Under the pieces are notes generated by a model, which ran no database searches, had not been told where the DNA came from, and worked only from the letters and a program-made list of their open reading frames with translations. A stretch of DNA of 64,000 bases from Paenibacillus sp. JDR-2 (GTDB lineage Bacteria > Bacillota > Bacilli > Paenibacillales > Paenibacillaceae): assembly GCF_000023585.1 (NCBI RefSeq), contig NC_012914.1, forward strand, positions 2,743,001 through 2,807,000. Direction: 5' to 3'. Position numbers and translations under genes: made by a program. Position 1 is the first letter of the stretch. Each line of letters opens with the position of its first letter. This document shows positions 15,854 through 24,697 of the stretch, in pieces.

Positions 15854-16429
15854 ATGTTATATGGCATTTTTAAAGCAGTGTTTAATGTCCTGTACGGATT
15901 ATTGTTCCGCCTTGAAGTCCGAGGATTGGAGAATATCCCGAAGGAAGGATCCGTAATCCTGTGCTCGAACCATATCAGCCTGCTTGATCCGCCTGCTGTC
16001 GGCATCAGAGTGCCGCGCATGGTTCATTATATGGCCAAAGCCGAGTTGTTCAAAATTCCGGTATTCGGTCCTTTGATCCGGGCTTGGGGCGCATTTCCCG
16101 TAAAAAGGGGAGTCGGCAAGGATGCGATCCGCTCCGCGCTTAACCTTCTTGGCGAAGGAAAAGTGATGGGGATTTTCCCGGAGGGCACGCGCAACAGCGA
16201 CGGAGCCGCAGCAAAGAAAGGCGCAGCGATGATTGCTTACCGCAGCGGTGCAGCAATTATTCCCGTAGCGGTAGTGGGCCATTATAAGCTTTTCCGTAAA
16301 ATGAGAGTTTTCTACGGCAAACCGGTTGATATTTCTGCTATTATAAATGAATCCTCGCCGGATAAGCTGGACCGTATTACGGATGCCATTATGTCTCGCA
16401 TTTATGAGATGATTGAGAAGAACAAATAA
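15854..16429 (+). CDS. plsC: 1-acyl-sn-glycerol-3-phosphate acyltransferase
   Basis: 191 residues. It adds the second acyl chain in phosphatidic acid synthesis at the cytoplasmic face of the membrane. The catalytic HX4D motif is His40-Asp45 in NHISLLDP, the substrate-binding FPEGTRN lies near 113, and a hydrophobic N terminus may anchor it. It starts five bases after the cmk stop, so it is in the same transcript. With plsY and gpsA a few kilobases away, most of the phosphatidic acid pathway is in this cluster. Confidence 0.93.
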   Translation: MLYGIFKAVFNVLYGLLFRLEVRGLENIPKEGSVILCSNHISLLDPPAVGIRVPRMVHYMAKAELFKIPVFGPLIRAWGAFPVKRGVGKDAIRSALNLLGEGKVMGIFPEGTRNSDGAAAKKGAAMIAYRSGAAIIPVAVVGHYKLFRKMRVFYGKPVDISAIINESSPDKLDRITDAIMSRIYEMIEKNK

Positions 16430-16507
16430 CAGGTGTTTTAAATGCTGCTTTTCATCGTGAAAGCGGATTTAAATAAAGTTGGGGTATGAATTGAGGAGGT
16501 TATTTCC

Positions 16508-17743
16508 ATGTCAGAAGAAATCAATGTTCAAGACCAGGCAGCAATGGACAACTTTGTGTCCTTGAAAAAAGGCGATACTGTTAAAGGTACAATCATCAAA
16601 ATCGATGATAACCAAGCTTATGTAAGCCTTGGATATAAATATGACGGTGTCATTCCGGTTCGCGAGCTTTCCGCTGTGCAACTGGATAACGCAAACGATG
16701 CCGTTCAAGTTGGCCAAGAGGTTGAACTGAAGGTTGTCAGCATCGACGACGAGAAAGAAAAGCTTGTTTTGTCTAAGCGCCTGATCGACGGCGAGCGCGC
16801 TTGGGACGGTCTGCAAAGCCGCTTCGAAAGCGGTGAGGTATTCGAAGTAGCAGTTGCTGACGTTGTAAAAGGCGGCCTCGTGGCTGACGTTGGCGTACGC
16901 GGCTTCATTCCTGCTTCGATGGTAGAGCGTCACTTCGTTGAAGATTTCAGCGATTACAAAGGCCGTACGCTCCGCGTTAAAGTGAAAGAAATCGACCGCG
17001 AGAACAATAAAGTGATCCTGTCGGCAAAAGACGTGCTGGACGCTGAGTTCGAGCAAAACAAACAACATGTCATTGCCGGCCTGCAAGTTGGCGCACAGCT
17101 GGAAGGTACTGTACAACGCCTTACACCGTTTGGCGCATTCGTTGATATCGGCGGCATCGATGGTCTGGTTCACGTATCCGAGCTGTCCTGGCAGCATGTT
17201 GCTCATCCGAAGGATGTTGTATCCGAAGGCCAACAGGTTACGGTTAAAGTACTTAAAGTTGATCCTGCAGCAGGCAAAATCAGCCTGAGCATCAAAGCAG
17301 CTCAACCGGGCCCTTGGGAATCCGCTGCCGGCCAATTCAACGTTGGCGACATTGTAACGGGTACGGTTCGCCGCCTTGTTACTTTCGGCGCATTTGTTGA
17401 AATCGCTCCAGGCGTTGAAGGCCTTGTGCACATCTCTCAAATCGCTCACCGTCACATCGCAACTCCTTTCGAAGTATTGAAAGAGGGCCAAGAAGTGCAA
17501 GCGAAAGTGCTTGATTTCAACCCTGCGGAAAAACGCGTAAGCCTGAGCATCAAAGAAACAGAAGAAGCTCCCGAGCAGCCTGCTGCTGAGCAAGCTCCTA
17601 AAGCGGGCAGACCTCAACGTGAGCGTACTCCTCAGGTTAAGCCTGAAGATTTGGGCAACAACCCGAATGTCAGCTTGAACAGCTCCAGCATGAGCTACTC
17701 GCTGGCTGAGCGTTTCGGCGATAAGCTGAGCAAATTGAAATAA
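16508..17743 (+). CDS. rpsA: S1-domain protein (30S ribosomal protein S1 homologue, YpfD-like)
   Basis: 411 residues with four S1 RNA-binding repeats, starting about residues 17, 106, 190 and 275, shown by recurring G-T-V/I, FGAFVDI, GLVHVSELS and KVLKVDP patterns. The C-terminal tail is low-complexity (Pro/Ala/Glu). It is shorter than the six-domain E. coli S1, as usual for Bacillota homologues, so its role as a true ribosomal protein is uncertain. Start behind TGAGGAGG. A very long perfect palindrome terminates it. Confidence 0.9.
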   Translation: MSEEINVQDQAAMDNFVSLKKGDTVKGTIIKIDDNQAYVSLGYKYDGVIPVRELSAVQLDNANDAVQVGQEVELKVVSIDDEKEKLVLSKRLIDGERAWDGLQSRFESGEVFEVAVADVVKGGLVADVGVRGFIPASMVERHFVEDFSDYKGRTLRVKVKEIDRENNKVILSAKDVLDAEFEQNKQHVIAGLQVGAQLEGTVQRLTPFGAFVDIGGIDGLVHVSELSWQHVAHPKDVVSEGQQVTVKVLKVDPAAGKISLSIKAAQPGPWESAAGQFNVGDIVTGTVRRLVTFGAFVEIAPGVEGLVHISQIAHRHIATPFEVLKEGQEVQAKVLDFNPAEKRVSLSIKETEEAPEQPAAEQAPKAGRPQRERTPQVKPEDLGNNPNVSLNSSSMSYSLAERFGDKLSKLK

Positions 17744-17763
17744 TTTAATTTCGATGTAATACG

Positions 17764-17808
17764 GAGGCTGTTCCTGATTAGGTACCTAATCAGGAACAGC
17801 CTCTTTTT
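17764..17808 (+). terminator. Terminator formed by a 40-bp perfect palindrome
   Basis: Arms 17764-17783 and 17784-17803 are perfectly complementary (20 bp, centred on GGTACC), followed by five T. Unusually long and without an unpaired loop in the DNA sequence. Confidence 0.95.
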
Positions 17809-17873
17809 CTATTCCGGAATTGTAAAAAACGGGAATAGCCCCTTTTATTTGGAGCATAATAGGTCAACGAGAG

Positions 17874-18530
17874 GTGATTTTGCTGGTGAATGCCGGATAT
17901 ATTTCAATCTGGATTATGCTAATGGCTTTTATCTTAATTACAACAGGCTGGTCGGATTTTGTCGGATTGACGATAAAGCATAAAAGATGGCTCTTTATTG
18001 CATTTGCCGTATGCGCGGCACTTCAGCCAATACAAGAAACCTTCCGGCTTGGAACCATTCAGCTTCATGTTTTTGCGGGCACGGTCCTGCTTATGCTGAT
18101 CAGCCTTCTTGCGATGCGCGGACCGCTTGTATGGGATTCCCGCGGGTATCTTCTTATCTGTGCTCTACTGGCCGGCATGATCTGGGGGAGCTTGAGAAAG
18201 ATGTACAGCGTTGACCCTGTGTTTTTCTGGCTTGATCCGCTGCTTGACGGTCCCGTTGTAGCCGGCGTGCTGGCAGCGGCCTTCTCGTCGAAGGGGCAGC
18301 ATCAATTAACCGTACTGCTGTATGCCGGCGCTGCAGCAGAGCTTGTTCATGCCTTGCTGCAGCATGGTGTTTACGAGGCTTCAGTCGGTTCGCTGCAGTG
18401 GTGGGACAGCATATGGATTGCATTCGTCGCCGCGCGCTTGATCAGCCTGCTGTTCCTGCTCGTGCGCACCGGCGTTACACGATTTATAGCCATTCCCTGG
18501 CGGAATAAAGGAGGGAGCTCACCCGAATGA
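17874..18530 (+). CDS. YphA-like membrane protein
   Basis: 218 residues, almost entirely membrane helices (about seven). It occupies the position of yphA in B. subtilis (between the S1-domain gene and the YIEGIA/yphB gene). No catalytic motif is visible. It starts with ATT-rich coding behind GAGAGGTG, from a TTG/GTG cluster near 17874, and its 3' end overlaps the next start by four bases (ATGA). Confidence 0.7.
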   Translation: MILLVNAGYISIWIMLMAFILITTGWSDFVGLTIKHKRWLFIAFAVCAALQPIQETFRLGTIQLHVFAGTVLLMLISLLAMRGPLVWDSRGYLLICALLAGMIWGSLRKMYSVDPVFFWLDPLLDGPVVAGVLAAAFSSKGQHQLTVLLYAGAAAELVHALLQHGVYEASVGSLQWWDSIWIAFVAARLISLLFLLVRTGVTRFIAIPWRNKGGSSPE

Positions 18531-19441
18531 ATGCTTATCTTGTAGAGCACAAAATGCTATTAGGCGTATTGCTCGGAATTGTATTTGGCATTGTATCACG
18601 GCTTCTAATGCTGACTACCGATTACAGGCAGTATCCGACTTACCCCCACGGACGGATTATCCATATTTCGCTTGGCGTAATTGCCGCTGCGCTTGGAGCA
18701 GTTGCCGTTCCCGCGCTTTATAACAAGGACTATACGGCGATCACCTTCCTGTCTCTTGCCGCCCAGCAATTCCGTGATGTGAGGAAGATGGAAAGAGAGA
18801 CCTTGACCAAGATCGACGAACTGGAGCTTGTCAGCCGGGGCTCCACTTACATTGAAGGCATTGCTATGGTCTTTGAAGGACGAAACTACCTTGTTATCAT
18901 GACGGCATTGGTGACTAGCTTGTTCTCCATCGTCTGGAACGTTTATTTGGGCTTTGCAGGCGGGATTCTGTCATTGCTCTTTGTACGGTACCTTAAATCG
19001 GGCAAGGCGATATCCCACATTTGCCGTACCGAAGGAGCTGAGGTTCGCGTAGACGGTCCGGATCTGTTCGTCGGCGACATCTACATCATGAACGTTGGTC
19101 TGCAATCGAATCAGGAGATCATCAAGGAGCGTGGAATGGGCTTTATTCTGACTCCCTATAATCCGAATGGAAAAGTAACGATCGGCAACCTGGGCCAAAG
19201 ACAGGCGATCCTGTACGATTTGTCCACGATTCTTGGCGTATACCGGGATGACGGAGAGCCGGCGCTTATTCCTATGGCTAAGCTGGATATGAAGGATGGA
19301 CGGTTAGCCGTATTTTTCCTGCCGCAGGAGAGAGACATGTCCAAAGCGCTGCAAATCATTAACAAGGTGCCGATTCTGGAGTCAGCCGTCCGCATGCCTA
19401 CGGAAGCTTCCGTTAATAAGGAGGCTCCGAACAATGGCTAA
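18527..19441 (+). CDS. YIEGIA-family membrane protein
   Basis: 304 residues. It carries the sequence YIEGIAMVFEGRNYL, after which the Pfam YIEGIA family is named. Three to four membrane segments (about 8-25, 45-65, 125-165) are followed by a soluble C-terminal part. It corresponds in position to yphB of B. subtilis. It is translationally coupled to yphA before it and overlaps by eight bases the small capping-subunit gene after it. Biochemical function unknown. Confidence 0.85.
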   Translation: MNAYLVEHKMLLGVLLGIVFGIVSRLLMLTTDYRQYPTYPHGRIIHISLGVIAAALGAVAVPALYNKDYTAITFLSLAAQQFRDVRKMERETLTKIDELELVSRGSTYIEGIAMVFEGRNYLVIMTALVTSLFSIVWNVYLGFAGGILSLLFVRYLKSGKAISHICRTEGAEVRVDGPDLFVGDIYIMNVGLQSNQEIIKERGMGFILTPYNPNGKVTIGNLGQRQAILYDLSTILGVYRDDGEPALIPMAKLDMKDGRLAVFFLPQERDMSKALQIINKVPILESAVRMPTEASVNKEAPNNG

Positions 19442-19613
19442 GATCATTGCGGTTGTATCCACCCAGCATGAGAAGGTTGGCGGTGGCGCGCCTATTTTTA
19501 TTGAACCGGATGAGAAAGCGATGCAGCAGACCGCCTTCCTGCTCGAAAAAATATTGGATGCCAGCGCGCACGACTTGAAAAACGGCACGATTGTCATTGT
19601 AAACCATCATTAA
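19434..19613 (+). CDS. Small partner of YIEGIA ('capping complex subunit')
   Basis: 59 residues, beginning MAKIIAVVSTQHEKVGGG and ending IVIVNHH. It overlaps the end of the YIEGIA gene by eight bases with GGAGG well placed, so the two proteins are made together. Small proteins of this kind next to YIEGIA are named capping complex subunit in public annotation, as I recall it; what they cap is not established. Confidence 0.75.
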   Translation: MAKIIAVVSTQHEKVGGGAPIFIEPDEKAMQQTAFLLEKILDASAHDLKNGTIVIVNHH

Positions 19614-19694
19614 AAAGATGAAAAGTTAGCCAAGAACGTTGTTTTTTGCTATGATGATAGTCGTGAGTATTTCTGAAGGAGTGAGCATTGACCT

Positions 19695-21017
19695 ATGGCA
19701 AGACCCGTTATTGCAATAGTTGGTCGCCCGAATGTGGGCAAATCCACCATTTTTAACCGGGTGGTTGGCGATCGACTGGCAATTGTTGAAGATAAACCGG
19801 GCGTAACCCGGGACCGTCTTTATAGCCCAGGAGAATGGAATGGTAAAGCATTCAGCATCGTAGATACAGGCGGTATTGAAATCGATGGCGAAGATGAAAT
19901 TATGAAATCCGTCCGTATGCAAGCAGAGCTTGCAATTGAGGAAGCGGATGTCATTATCTTTATGTGCGACGCGAAAACAGGCGTTACGCATGCGGATGAC
20001 GAAGTGGCACAAATGCTGTTCCGTTCCCACAAGCCGGTAGTTCTCGCGGTCAACAAAGTGGACAACCTGAACCGGATGGACGAAATTTATGAATTTTACG
20101 GCTTGGGCTTCGGTACCCCGATTGCGGTATCCGGCTCGCATGGCCTCGGAATCGGCGATATGCTGGATGCGGCGATTGAAAAGCTTCCGGAGCTTGAGGA
20201 TGACGGCTATGATGACGATGTCATTCGCGTAGCCTTGATCGGACGCCCGAACGTAGGCAAATCGTCGCTTGTTAACGCGCTGCTTGGGGAAGAACGTGTT
20301 ATCGTCAGCAACGTTGCAGGAACAACCCGCGATGCGATTGATACGCCGTTCGAGCGCGATGGACAGAAGTATGTGTTGATCGACACGGCCGGCATGCGTA
20401 AACGCGGCAAGGTCTATGAGTCTACGGAGAAATACAGCGTGATGCGCGCGTTGAAAGCAATCGAGCGTGCCGATGTTGTACTCGTTCTGATTAACGGCGA
20501 GGAAGGCATCATCGAACAGGATAAACATATCGCCGGTTATGCGCATGAAGCGGGCAAGGCTTCAATCTTTGTCGTGAATAAATGGGATGTTGTCGACAAG
20601 GATGACAAGACCATGCAGGAATTCACGCAAAATATCCGCGATCACTTCCTGTTCATGACGTATGCGCCAATCGTCTTTTTGTCTGCGAAGACAAAACAGC
20701 GCTTGCACAAGCTGCTGCCTGTCGTGAACCATGTATCGGAACAGCATGCCATGCGGATTCAGACTCATCTGCTTAATGATGTTGTGTCTGATGCAGTTGC
20801 TTATAACCCGCCTCCGACGGATAAAGGCAAGCGTCTCAAAATCAATTATGTGACCCAAGTGGCAACCAAGCCGCCTACCATCGTTATCTTCGTTAACAAT
20901 CCGGAGATGATGCACTTCTCGTACGAGCGATATCTCGAGAACAAGATCCGTGCGGCATTTGATTTTGAAGGAACGCCTGTCCGTTTGTTCACAAGAAAGA
21001 AATCGGATGAAGATTAG
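19695..21017 (+). CDS. der: Ribosome-associated GTPase Der (EngA)
   Basis: 440 residues with two tandem GTPase domains. Both have GRPNVGKS P-loops (near residues 10 and 183), DTGG or DTAG switch II, and NKVD or NKWD base-recognition motifs. A C-terminal KH-like domain binds RNA (about 350-440). Needed for maturation of the 50S subunit. GAAGGAGTG precedes the start with somewhat long spacing. Downstream plsY follows after 12 bases. Confidence 0.97.
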   Translation: MARPVIAIVGRPNVGKSTIFNRVVGDRLAIVEDKPGVTRDRLYSPGEWNGKAFSIVDTGGIEIDGEDEIMKSVRMQAELAIEEADVIIFMCDAKTGVTHADDEVAQMLFRSHKPVVLAVNKVDNLNRMDEIYEFYGLGFGTPIAVSGSHGLGIGDMLDAAIEKLPELEDDGYDDDVIRVALIGRPNVGKSSLVNALLGEERVIVSNVAGTTRDAIDTPFERDGQKYVLIDTAGMRKRGKVYESTEKYSVMRALKAIERADVVLVLINGEEGIIEQDKHIAGYAHEAGKASIFVVNKWDVVDKDDKTMQEFTQNIRDHFLFMTYAPIVFLSAKTKQRLHKLLPVVNHVSEQHAMRIQTHLLNDVVSDAVAYNPPPTDKGKRLKINYVTQVATKPPTIVIFVNNPEMMHFSYERYLENKIRAAFDFEGTPVRLFTRKKSDED

Positions 21018-21029
21018 GGGAGAAGAAGC

Positions 21030-21635
21030 TTGATATACGCTGTAATCGCGGTTGTTCTGAGTTACTTGCTCGGCTCGGTATCGTTTAGCATCGTAATCGC
21101 CAGACTGGTGAAGGGCATAGACATCCGGGAACATGGCAGCGGCAATGCAGGTGCTACCAATACAATCCGCGTCCTTGGAAAAGGGCCGGGCCTGCTTTGC
21201 TTCGTGCTTGATTTTGGTAAAGGGATTGCCGCGGTATTTATCGGTCGCTGGCTCGGATTGGACGGGGTTGACTGGACGCCTGCGTTATGCGGTCTTGCGG
21301 CGATCATGGGACATAACTGGCCGATCTATTTCAACTTCAAAGGCGGCAAAGGAATTGCGACTACGATTGGCGCAATTGCTGCGCTTGCCTTTGTACCGGC
21401 TATTATCGCAGGGGTAGTTACGATTATCGTTATTGCCATTACCCGTTATGTATCGCTTGGATCGCTCATTTTCGCGGCTTTGACTCCCGTACTTATTTCG
21501 ATTTTTTTCTATTCCGCTCCCGTTCTAACGGTCAGTCTCATTCTATGCGTATTCGCGTTTGTACGGCATCGTACGAATATTGTTAAGCTGCTGCAAGGAA
21601 CAGAGAACAAGCTTGGTGCTAAGAAAGGGTCGTGA
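21030..21635 (+). CDS. plsY: Glycerol-3-phosphate acyltransferase PlsY
   Basis: 201-residue membrane enzyme using acyl-phosphate to acylate glycerol-3-phosphate, the first phospholipid step. Motifs: GSGNAGATNTIR (near residue 35), GKG, and GGKGIATT (near 105). Five membrane helices. The start is TTG behind GGGGAGAAG. Its stop overlaps the gpsA start (GTGA), coupling synthesis of the acyltransferase to that of its substrate-forming enzyme. Confidence 0.94.
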   Translation: MIYAVIAVVLSYLLGSVSFSIVIARLVKGIDIREHGSGNAGATNTIRVLGKGPGLLCFVLDFGKGIAAVFIGRWLGLDGVDWTPALCGLAAIMGHNWPIYFNFKGGKGIATTIGAIAALAFVPAIIAGVVTIIVIAITRYVSLGSLIFAALTPVLISIFFYSAPVLTVSLILCVFAFVRHRTNIVKLLQGTENKLGAKKGS

Positions 21636-22678
21636 TCGGAAGGATGTCGCAAGTAAAGTCGGAACGTAAAGGGCGTGCGGCGGTATTGGTGGCAGGCAGC
21701 TGGGGAACCGCGCTTGCCGCTGTACTGGCCGGCAATGGTTACGATGTACAGCTGTGGACACGGTCTGCCGAGCATGCGGACCAGATGAACGCCAATCATA
21801 AGAATGAGAAGTATTTGCCTGGCGTTGCTCTGCCGGCGTCGCTTCATGCGACAACGGACATGCAGGAAGCTCTTAGAGATGTGGAGCTGGCTTTATTTGT
21901 TGCCCCTTCGTCGGCAATGAGGGCGGTTGCGAAGCAAGCCGCTCCTTATTTGGCGGAAGAGGCTTTGGTCGTTCATGCGACAAAAGGCTTTGAAGCAGAT
22001 ACATTAAAGCGTATGACAACCGTTTTATCGGAGGAGCTGAATCGTCCCGCCGACAAGATTGTCGTGTTGTCAGGTCCAAGCCATGCCGAAGAGGTAATCC
22101 GCAAGCAACCAACAACCGTAGTGGTTGCTTCCGCGGATATGGACGCGGCGGAGCAGGCGCAGGACGCTTTTATGAGTACATATTTCCGCGTATACACGAA
22201 CCCGGATGTGGTTGGTGTGGAAGTGGCTGGCGCGATTAAAAATATCATCGCGCTTGGAGCAGGCTTGTCAGACGGCCTTGGCTTTGGCGATAACGCAAAA
22301 GCAGCCCTGCTCACCCGGGGTCTGGCCGAGATCAGCCGGCTTGGAACGGCAATGGGCGCTAACCCGCTGACCTTTGCAGGTCTTGCGGGTGTCGGTGACC
22401 TGGTCGTAACTTGTACGAGTCAACACAGCCGGAACTGGCGCGCAGGCTCGATGCTGGCGGACGGCACGCCGCTCGATGAAGTTCTGGAGCGGATGGGCAT
22501 GGTCGTCGAAGGCGTAAGAACGACCCGGGCAGCCAACGAGCTTGCGAAGCAGTATGATGTACAAATGCCGATTACGGCAGAGTTGTACAGCGTACTGTTT
22601 GCGAACAATTCGCCAAAGTCTGCGGTCGAGAATTTGATGGGCCGCTTAAAGACGCACGAAATTGAACAGTTAAGTTAA
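21632..22678 (+). CDS. gpsA: Glycerol-3-phosphate dehydrogenase [NAD(P)+]
   Basis: 348 residues. Reduces dihydroxyacetone phosphate to glycerol-3-phosphate for lipid synthesis. C-terminal signatures include KNIIALGAGLSDGLGFGDN and FAGLAGVGDLVVTCTS. Oddly the NAD-binding loop reads LVAGSWGTA: the first Gly of the usual GAGSWG is Val20. It starts at GTG 21632 within the plsY stop; ATG 21644 is an alternative. Confidence 0.94.
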   Translation: MIGRMSQVKSERKGRAAVLVAGSWGTALAAVLAGNGYDVQLWTRSAEHADQMNANHKNEKYLPGVALPASLHATTDMQEALRDVELALFVAPSSAMRAVAKQAAPYLAEEALVVHATKGFEADTLKRMTTVLSEELNRPADKIVVLSGPSHAEEVIRKQPTTVVVASADMDAAEQAQDAFMSTYFRVYTNPDVVGVEVAGAIKNIIALGAGLSDGLGFGDNAKAALLTRGLAEISRLGTAMGANPLTFAGLAGVGDLVVTCTSQHSRNWRAGSMLADGTPLDEVLERMGMVVEGVRTTRAANELAKQYDVQMPITAELYSVLFANNSPKSAVENLMGRLKTHEIEQLS

Positions 22679-22774
22679 GACATGCGCCTATACCAATGAT
22701 TTCTCCTTCTCATATGATGTTGCAAGGCTAATGCTTATATGGTCAAAGCAGCGACATTGAAGGAGGGGAAAGAA

Positions 22775-23047
22775 GTGGCTAAAGATCTTTCCAAAGATGT
22801 TCTTAACGCAATAAATAAGAAAACCGGCAAAAACATTTCCGAGAATGCGGTTAAAAAATTGGCTAACGGCGTTTCGGCTTCCACGATGAAAAACGAAGAG
22901 GAGCTCCGGAAGCTGATCAAGAATGTATCGGATATGGCAAAGGTTCCGGTATCGGACAAAACGATGAACGATATTGTAAAGGCCGTGAAGGCTAGCGGCA
23001 TGAGCATAGGCGGTATCGAATCGTTGATCAAAATGATGATTAAGTAA
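22775..23047 (+). CDS. spoVIF: Stage VI sporulation protein F
   Basis: 90 residues from the GTG start, which is preceded by GAAGGAGGGG. The AINKKTG start, the EEELRKLIKNVSDMA middle and the GGIESLIKMM end match the SpoVIF (YjcC) family, whose B. subtilis member helps assemble the spore coat under sigma-K control. An upstream in-frame ATG (22739) would put the ribosome binding site inside the gene and was rejected. A strong terminator follows. Confidence 0.85.
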   Translation: MAKDLSKDVLNAINKKTGKNISENAVKKLANGVSASTMKNEEELRKLIKNVSDMAKVPVSDKTMNDIVKAVKASGMSIGGIESLIKMMIK

Positions 23048-23051
23048 TGTT

Positions 23052-23098
23052 AAAGCCAAAAAATCTGCTTTCAAAAAGCAGATTTTTTGGCTTTTTTT
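23052..23098 (+). terminator. Terminator after spoVIF
   Basis: About 19-bp near-perfect stem (arms from 23052 and 23076) with a T run of seven. The -35 of the next promoter overlaps its tail. Confidence 0.95.
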
Positions 23099-23125
23099 GT
23101 CCTTTTTTGAGCTTGATGTTATAAT
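23097..23125 (+). promoter_or_regulatory. Promoter for the yphE-like gene
   Basis: TTGTCC and TATAAT with a 17-base spacer; the -10 is also extended (TG one base before it). Confidence 0.75.
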
Positions 23126-23171
23126 GAGTGTTGCATTTATTACCGTTATCAACTAGGGAGTAGATTAGTTC

Positions 23172-23351
23172 ATGGATCCAATGACGAAGATGTGGGTATC
23201 TTTAATCGGAATCGGACTTATGGCGATTGCCGCCGTTATCATTACGTTTGCCCGGTTAAAGACCAAAGGAATTATCAAGTTTACGTTATCCTTTGTTTCC
23301 TTTATTCTGCTTGTATTTGGTTTTCTATGCGGGCTGATTGCCATTGTCTAA
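23172..23351 (+). CDS. DUF2768 small membrane protein, YphE-like
   Basis: 59 residues with two membrane helices (about 8-24 and 36-57) joined by a short basic loop (RLKTKG). Size, topology and place downstream of gpsA fit B. subtilis YphE, the founding DUF2768 protein. No function is known. No strong ribosome binding site: GGGAG is 12 bases before the ATG. Confidence 0.75.
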   Translation: MDPMTKMWVSLIGIGLMAIAAVIITFARLKTKGIIKFTLSFVSFILLVFGFLCGLIAIV

Positions 23352-23396
23352 CAGAATGACCATACATATTGACAACGCGAAAGGAAACATAATCGC

Positions 23397-23693
23397 ATGA
23401 TTGAATTGAAGGGGAGAACGAAAACGGCGGTGGTTGAGCCTGAGGTGGGGGCAACGCTTCTAAGGCACGCGTTAAAAGCGAAAGTAGATTGGTCTTCCAA
23501 TTGTACCCGCGGGACCTGCGCGAGATGCCGCTGTTTGATTGAAGATGGGGCTGAAGCCCTTGAAGGAATTACGGATGCCGAATGGGACCGGATGGAGCCG
23601 GAGGAATTTGAAGACGGTTACCGGCTTGCCTGCCAAGCAGTCGTAAAGAACAGAGAGATCCCGGTAAAAGCCATAAACAAGCCGTATTTCTAG
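23397..23693 (+). CDS. [2Fe-2S] ferredoxin, first copy
   Basis: 98 residues. Cluster ligands are Cys36, Cys41, Cys44 (C-x4-C-x2-C) and Cys79 in RLACQA; an extra Cys46 follows the third ligand. Beta-grasp ferredoxin fold. It lacks a fused reductase or oxygenase domain and so should be a free electron carrier. It shares its C-terminal layout with the second ferredoxin at 24329. Confidence 0.88.
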   Translation: MIELKGRTKTAVVEPEVGATLLRHALKAKVDWSSNCTRGTCARCRCLIEDGAEALEGITDAEWDRMEPEEFEDGYRLACQAVVKNREIPVKAINKPYF

Positions 23694-23720
23694 CCAAAAC
23701 GCTGGAGAGGATGTGCAGTT

Positions 23721-24332
23721 ATGAACAAAGATATAACCATAGAGAACGCTCTTGCTGCCATCGTCCGGCTGCTCGAGGGTGCTCATGCAGATTGGGTTCT
23801 TGGCGGAAGCGCAGGCCTGATGCTGCGCGGTTTGCCGCTACAGGATAAACCGAATGATATTGACTTGTATGCCGACGATGAAGATTATGATCTCATCTAC
23901 GAGCGGTTGAAGCCGTATGCTTCCGATACGAAAGAGCTGAGCGAATGCGGTAATTACAGGTCCATCCTCAGTCATTTTGTCATTGAAGGCGTTCCGGTAG
24001 AACTGGTAGGCGGCTTTGTCGTCCGTGCGGAACGCTCGCGTTATATTACGGAAGTCCGTAAATTGCTGAAACCGTATTCGGAGCAATTTGTTGTTAGGAA
24101 TGGGCAAGAGGAGCAGCATGTTCCGGTTGTTCCGCTTGCGCATGAGCTCTGGTTCAACAGATTGAGACAACGTGAAGACCGGCTGCAAATGATCGTGGAT
24201 CATTACATTAAAGAAGAATCCCGGCATGAGGCGGCGCGATTGCTCCTTGAACAGCGGAATGTGTTTACGATAGAGGCCAGGAAGCAAATGAATCAGCGAC
24301 TCTCCGGCAAGCAGGCAGGTGCTGCCAAATGA
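23721..24332 (+). CDS. Nucleotidyltransferase-like protein
   Basis: 203 residues. WVLGGSAGLMLRG (near 27-39) followed by NDIDLYAD (near 51) is the GG[SA]...DxD pattern of the DNA polymerase-beta-type nucleotidyltransferase fold. A third acidic residue is probably the Glu in PVELVGG. C-terminal half is helical. Substrate unknown. It overlaps the second ferredoxin gene by four bases (ATGA). No antitoxin-like gene is adjacent. Confidence 0.7.
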   Translation: MNKDITIENALAAIVRLLEGAHADWVLGGSAGLMLRGLPLQDKPNDIDLYADDEDYDLIYERLKPYASDTKELSECGNYRSILSHFVIEGVPVELVGGFVVRAERSRYITEVRKLLKPYSEQFVVRNGQEEQHVPVVPLAHELWFNRLRQREDRLQMIVDHYIKEESRHEAARLLLEQRNVFTIEARKQMNQRLSGKQAGAAK

Positions 24333-24676
24333 GCGGAAGGATTACGTTCTGGCCCTCTGGCACTACGATAGAAGTAAAGCCGGGAACCCCCATTCTCACG
24401 GCGGCGAGAAGGGCCGGTGTGCTCATTCAGACACGCTGCGGGGGAAATGCCGCTTGCTTTATGTGCAAGGTGAAAATACGTCCGGAGAGCGACCTGATGC
24501 CTATCGCGGATGAGGAGAAGCGGAAGCTTGCCGGTCTGGAACAAGAGGGATACAGGCTTGCTTGTCAGGCAAAGGTAAGAGGCGTCGTTCAAGTGGACGT
24601 GCCGCTTGATCCGCTCCGTGCCGCTGTTCAGAAGCTTCTGGCGAAGCAGGCGGAGGAAAAAGACGAGTTGTGGTAG
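24329..24676 (+). CDS. [2Fe-2S] ferredoxin, second copy
   Basis: 115 residues. Ligands Cys37, Cys43 and Cys46 (C-x5-C-x2-C, adrenodoxin-like spacing) and Cys79 in YRLACQA. Similar to the first ferredoxin in the EGYRLACQA part but with a different loop spacing and a longer Lys/Glu-rich tail. It begins in the stop codon of the nucleotidyltransferase-like gene, so the three genes are one unit. Confidence 0.88.
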   Translation: MSGRITFWPSGTTIEVKPGTPILTAARRAGVLIQTRCGGNAACFMCKVKIRPESDLMPIADEEKRKLAGLEQEGYRLACQAKVRGVVQVDVPLDPLRAAVQKLLAKQAEEKDELW

Positions 24677-24697
24677 AACGAGGAGGAGCAGCAATTG

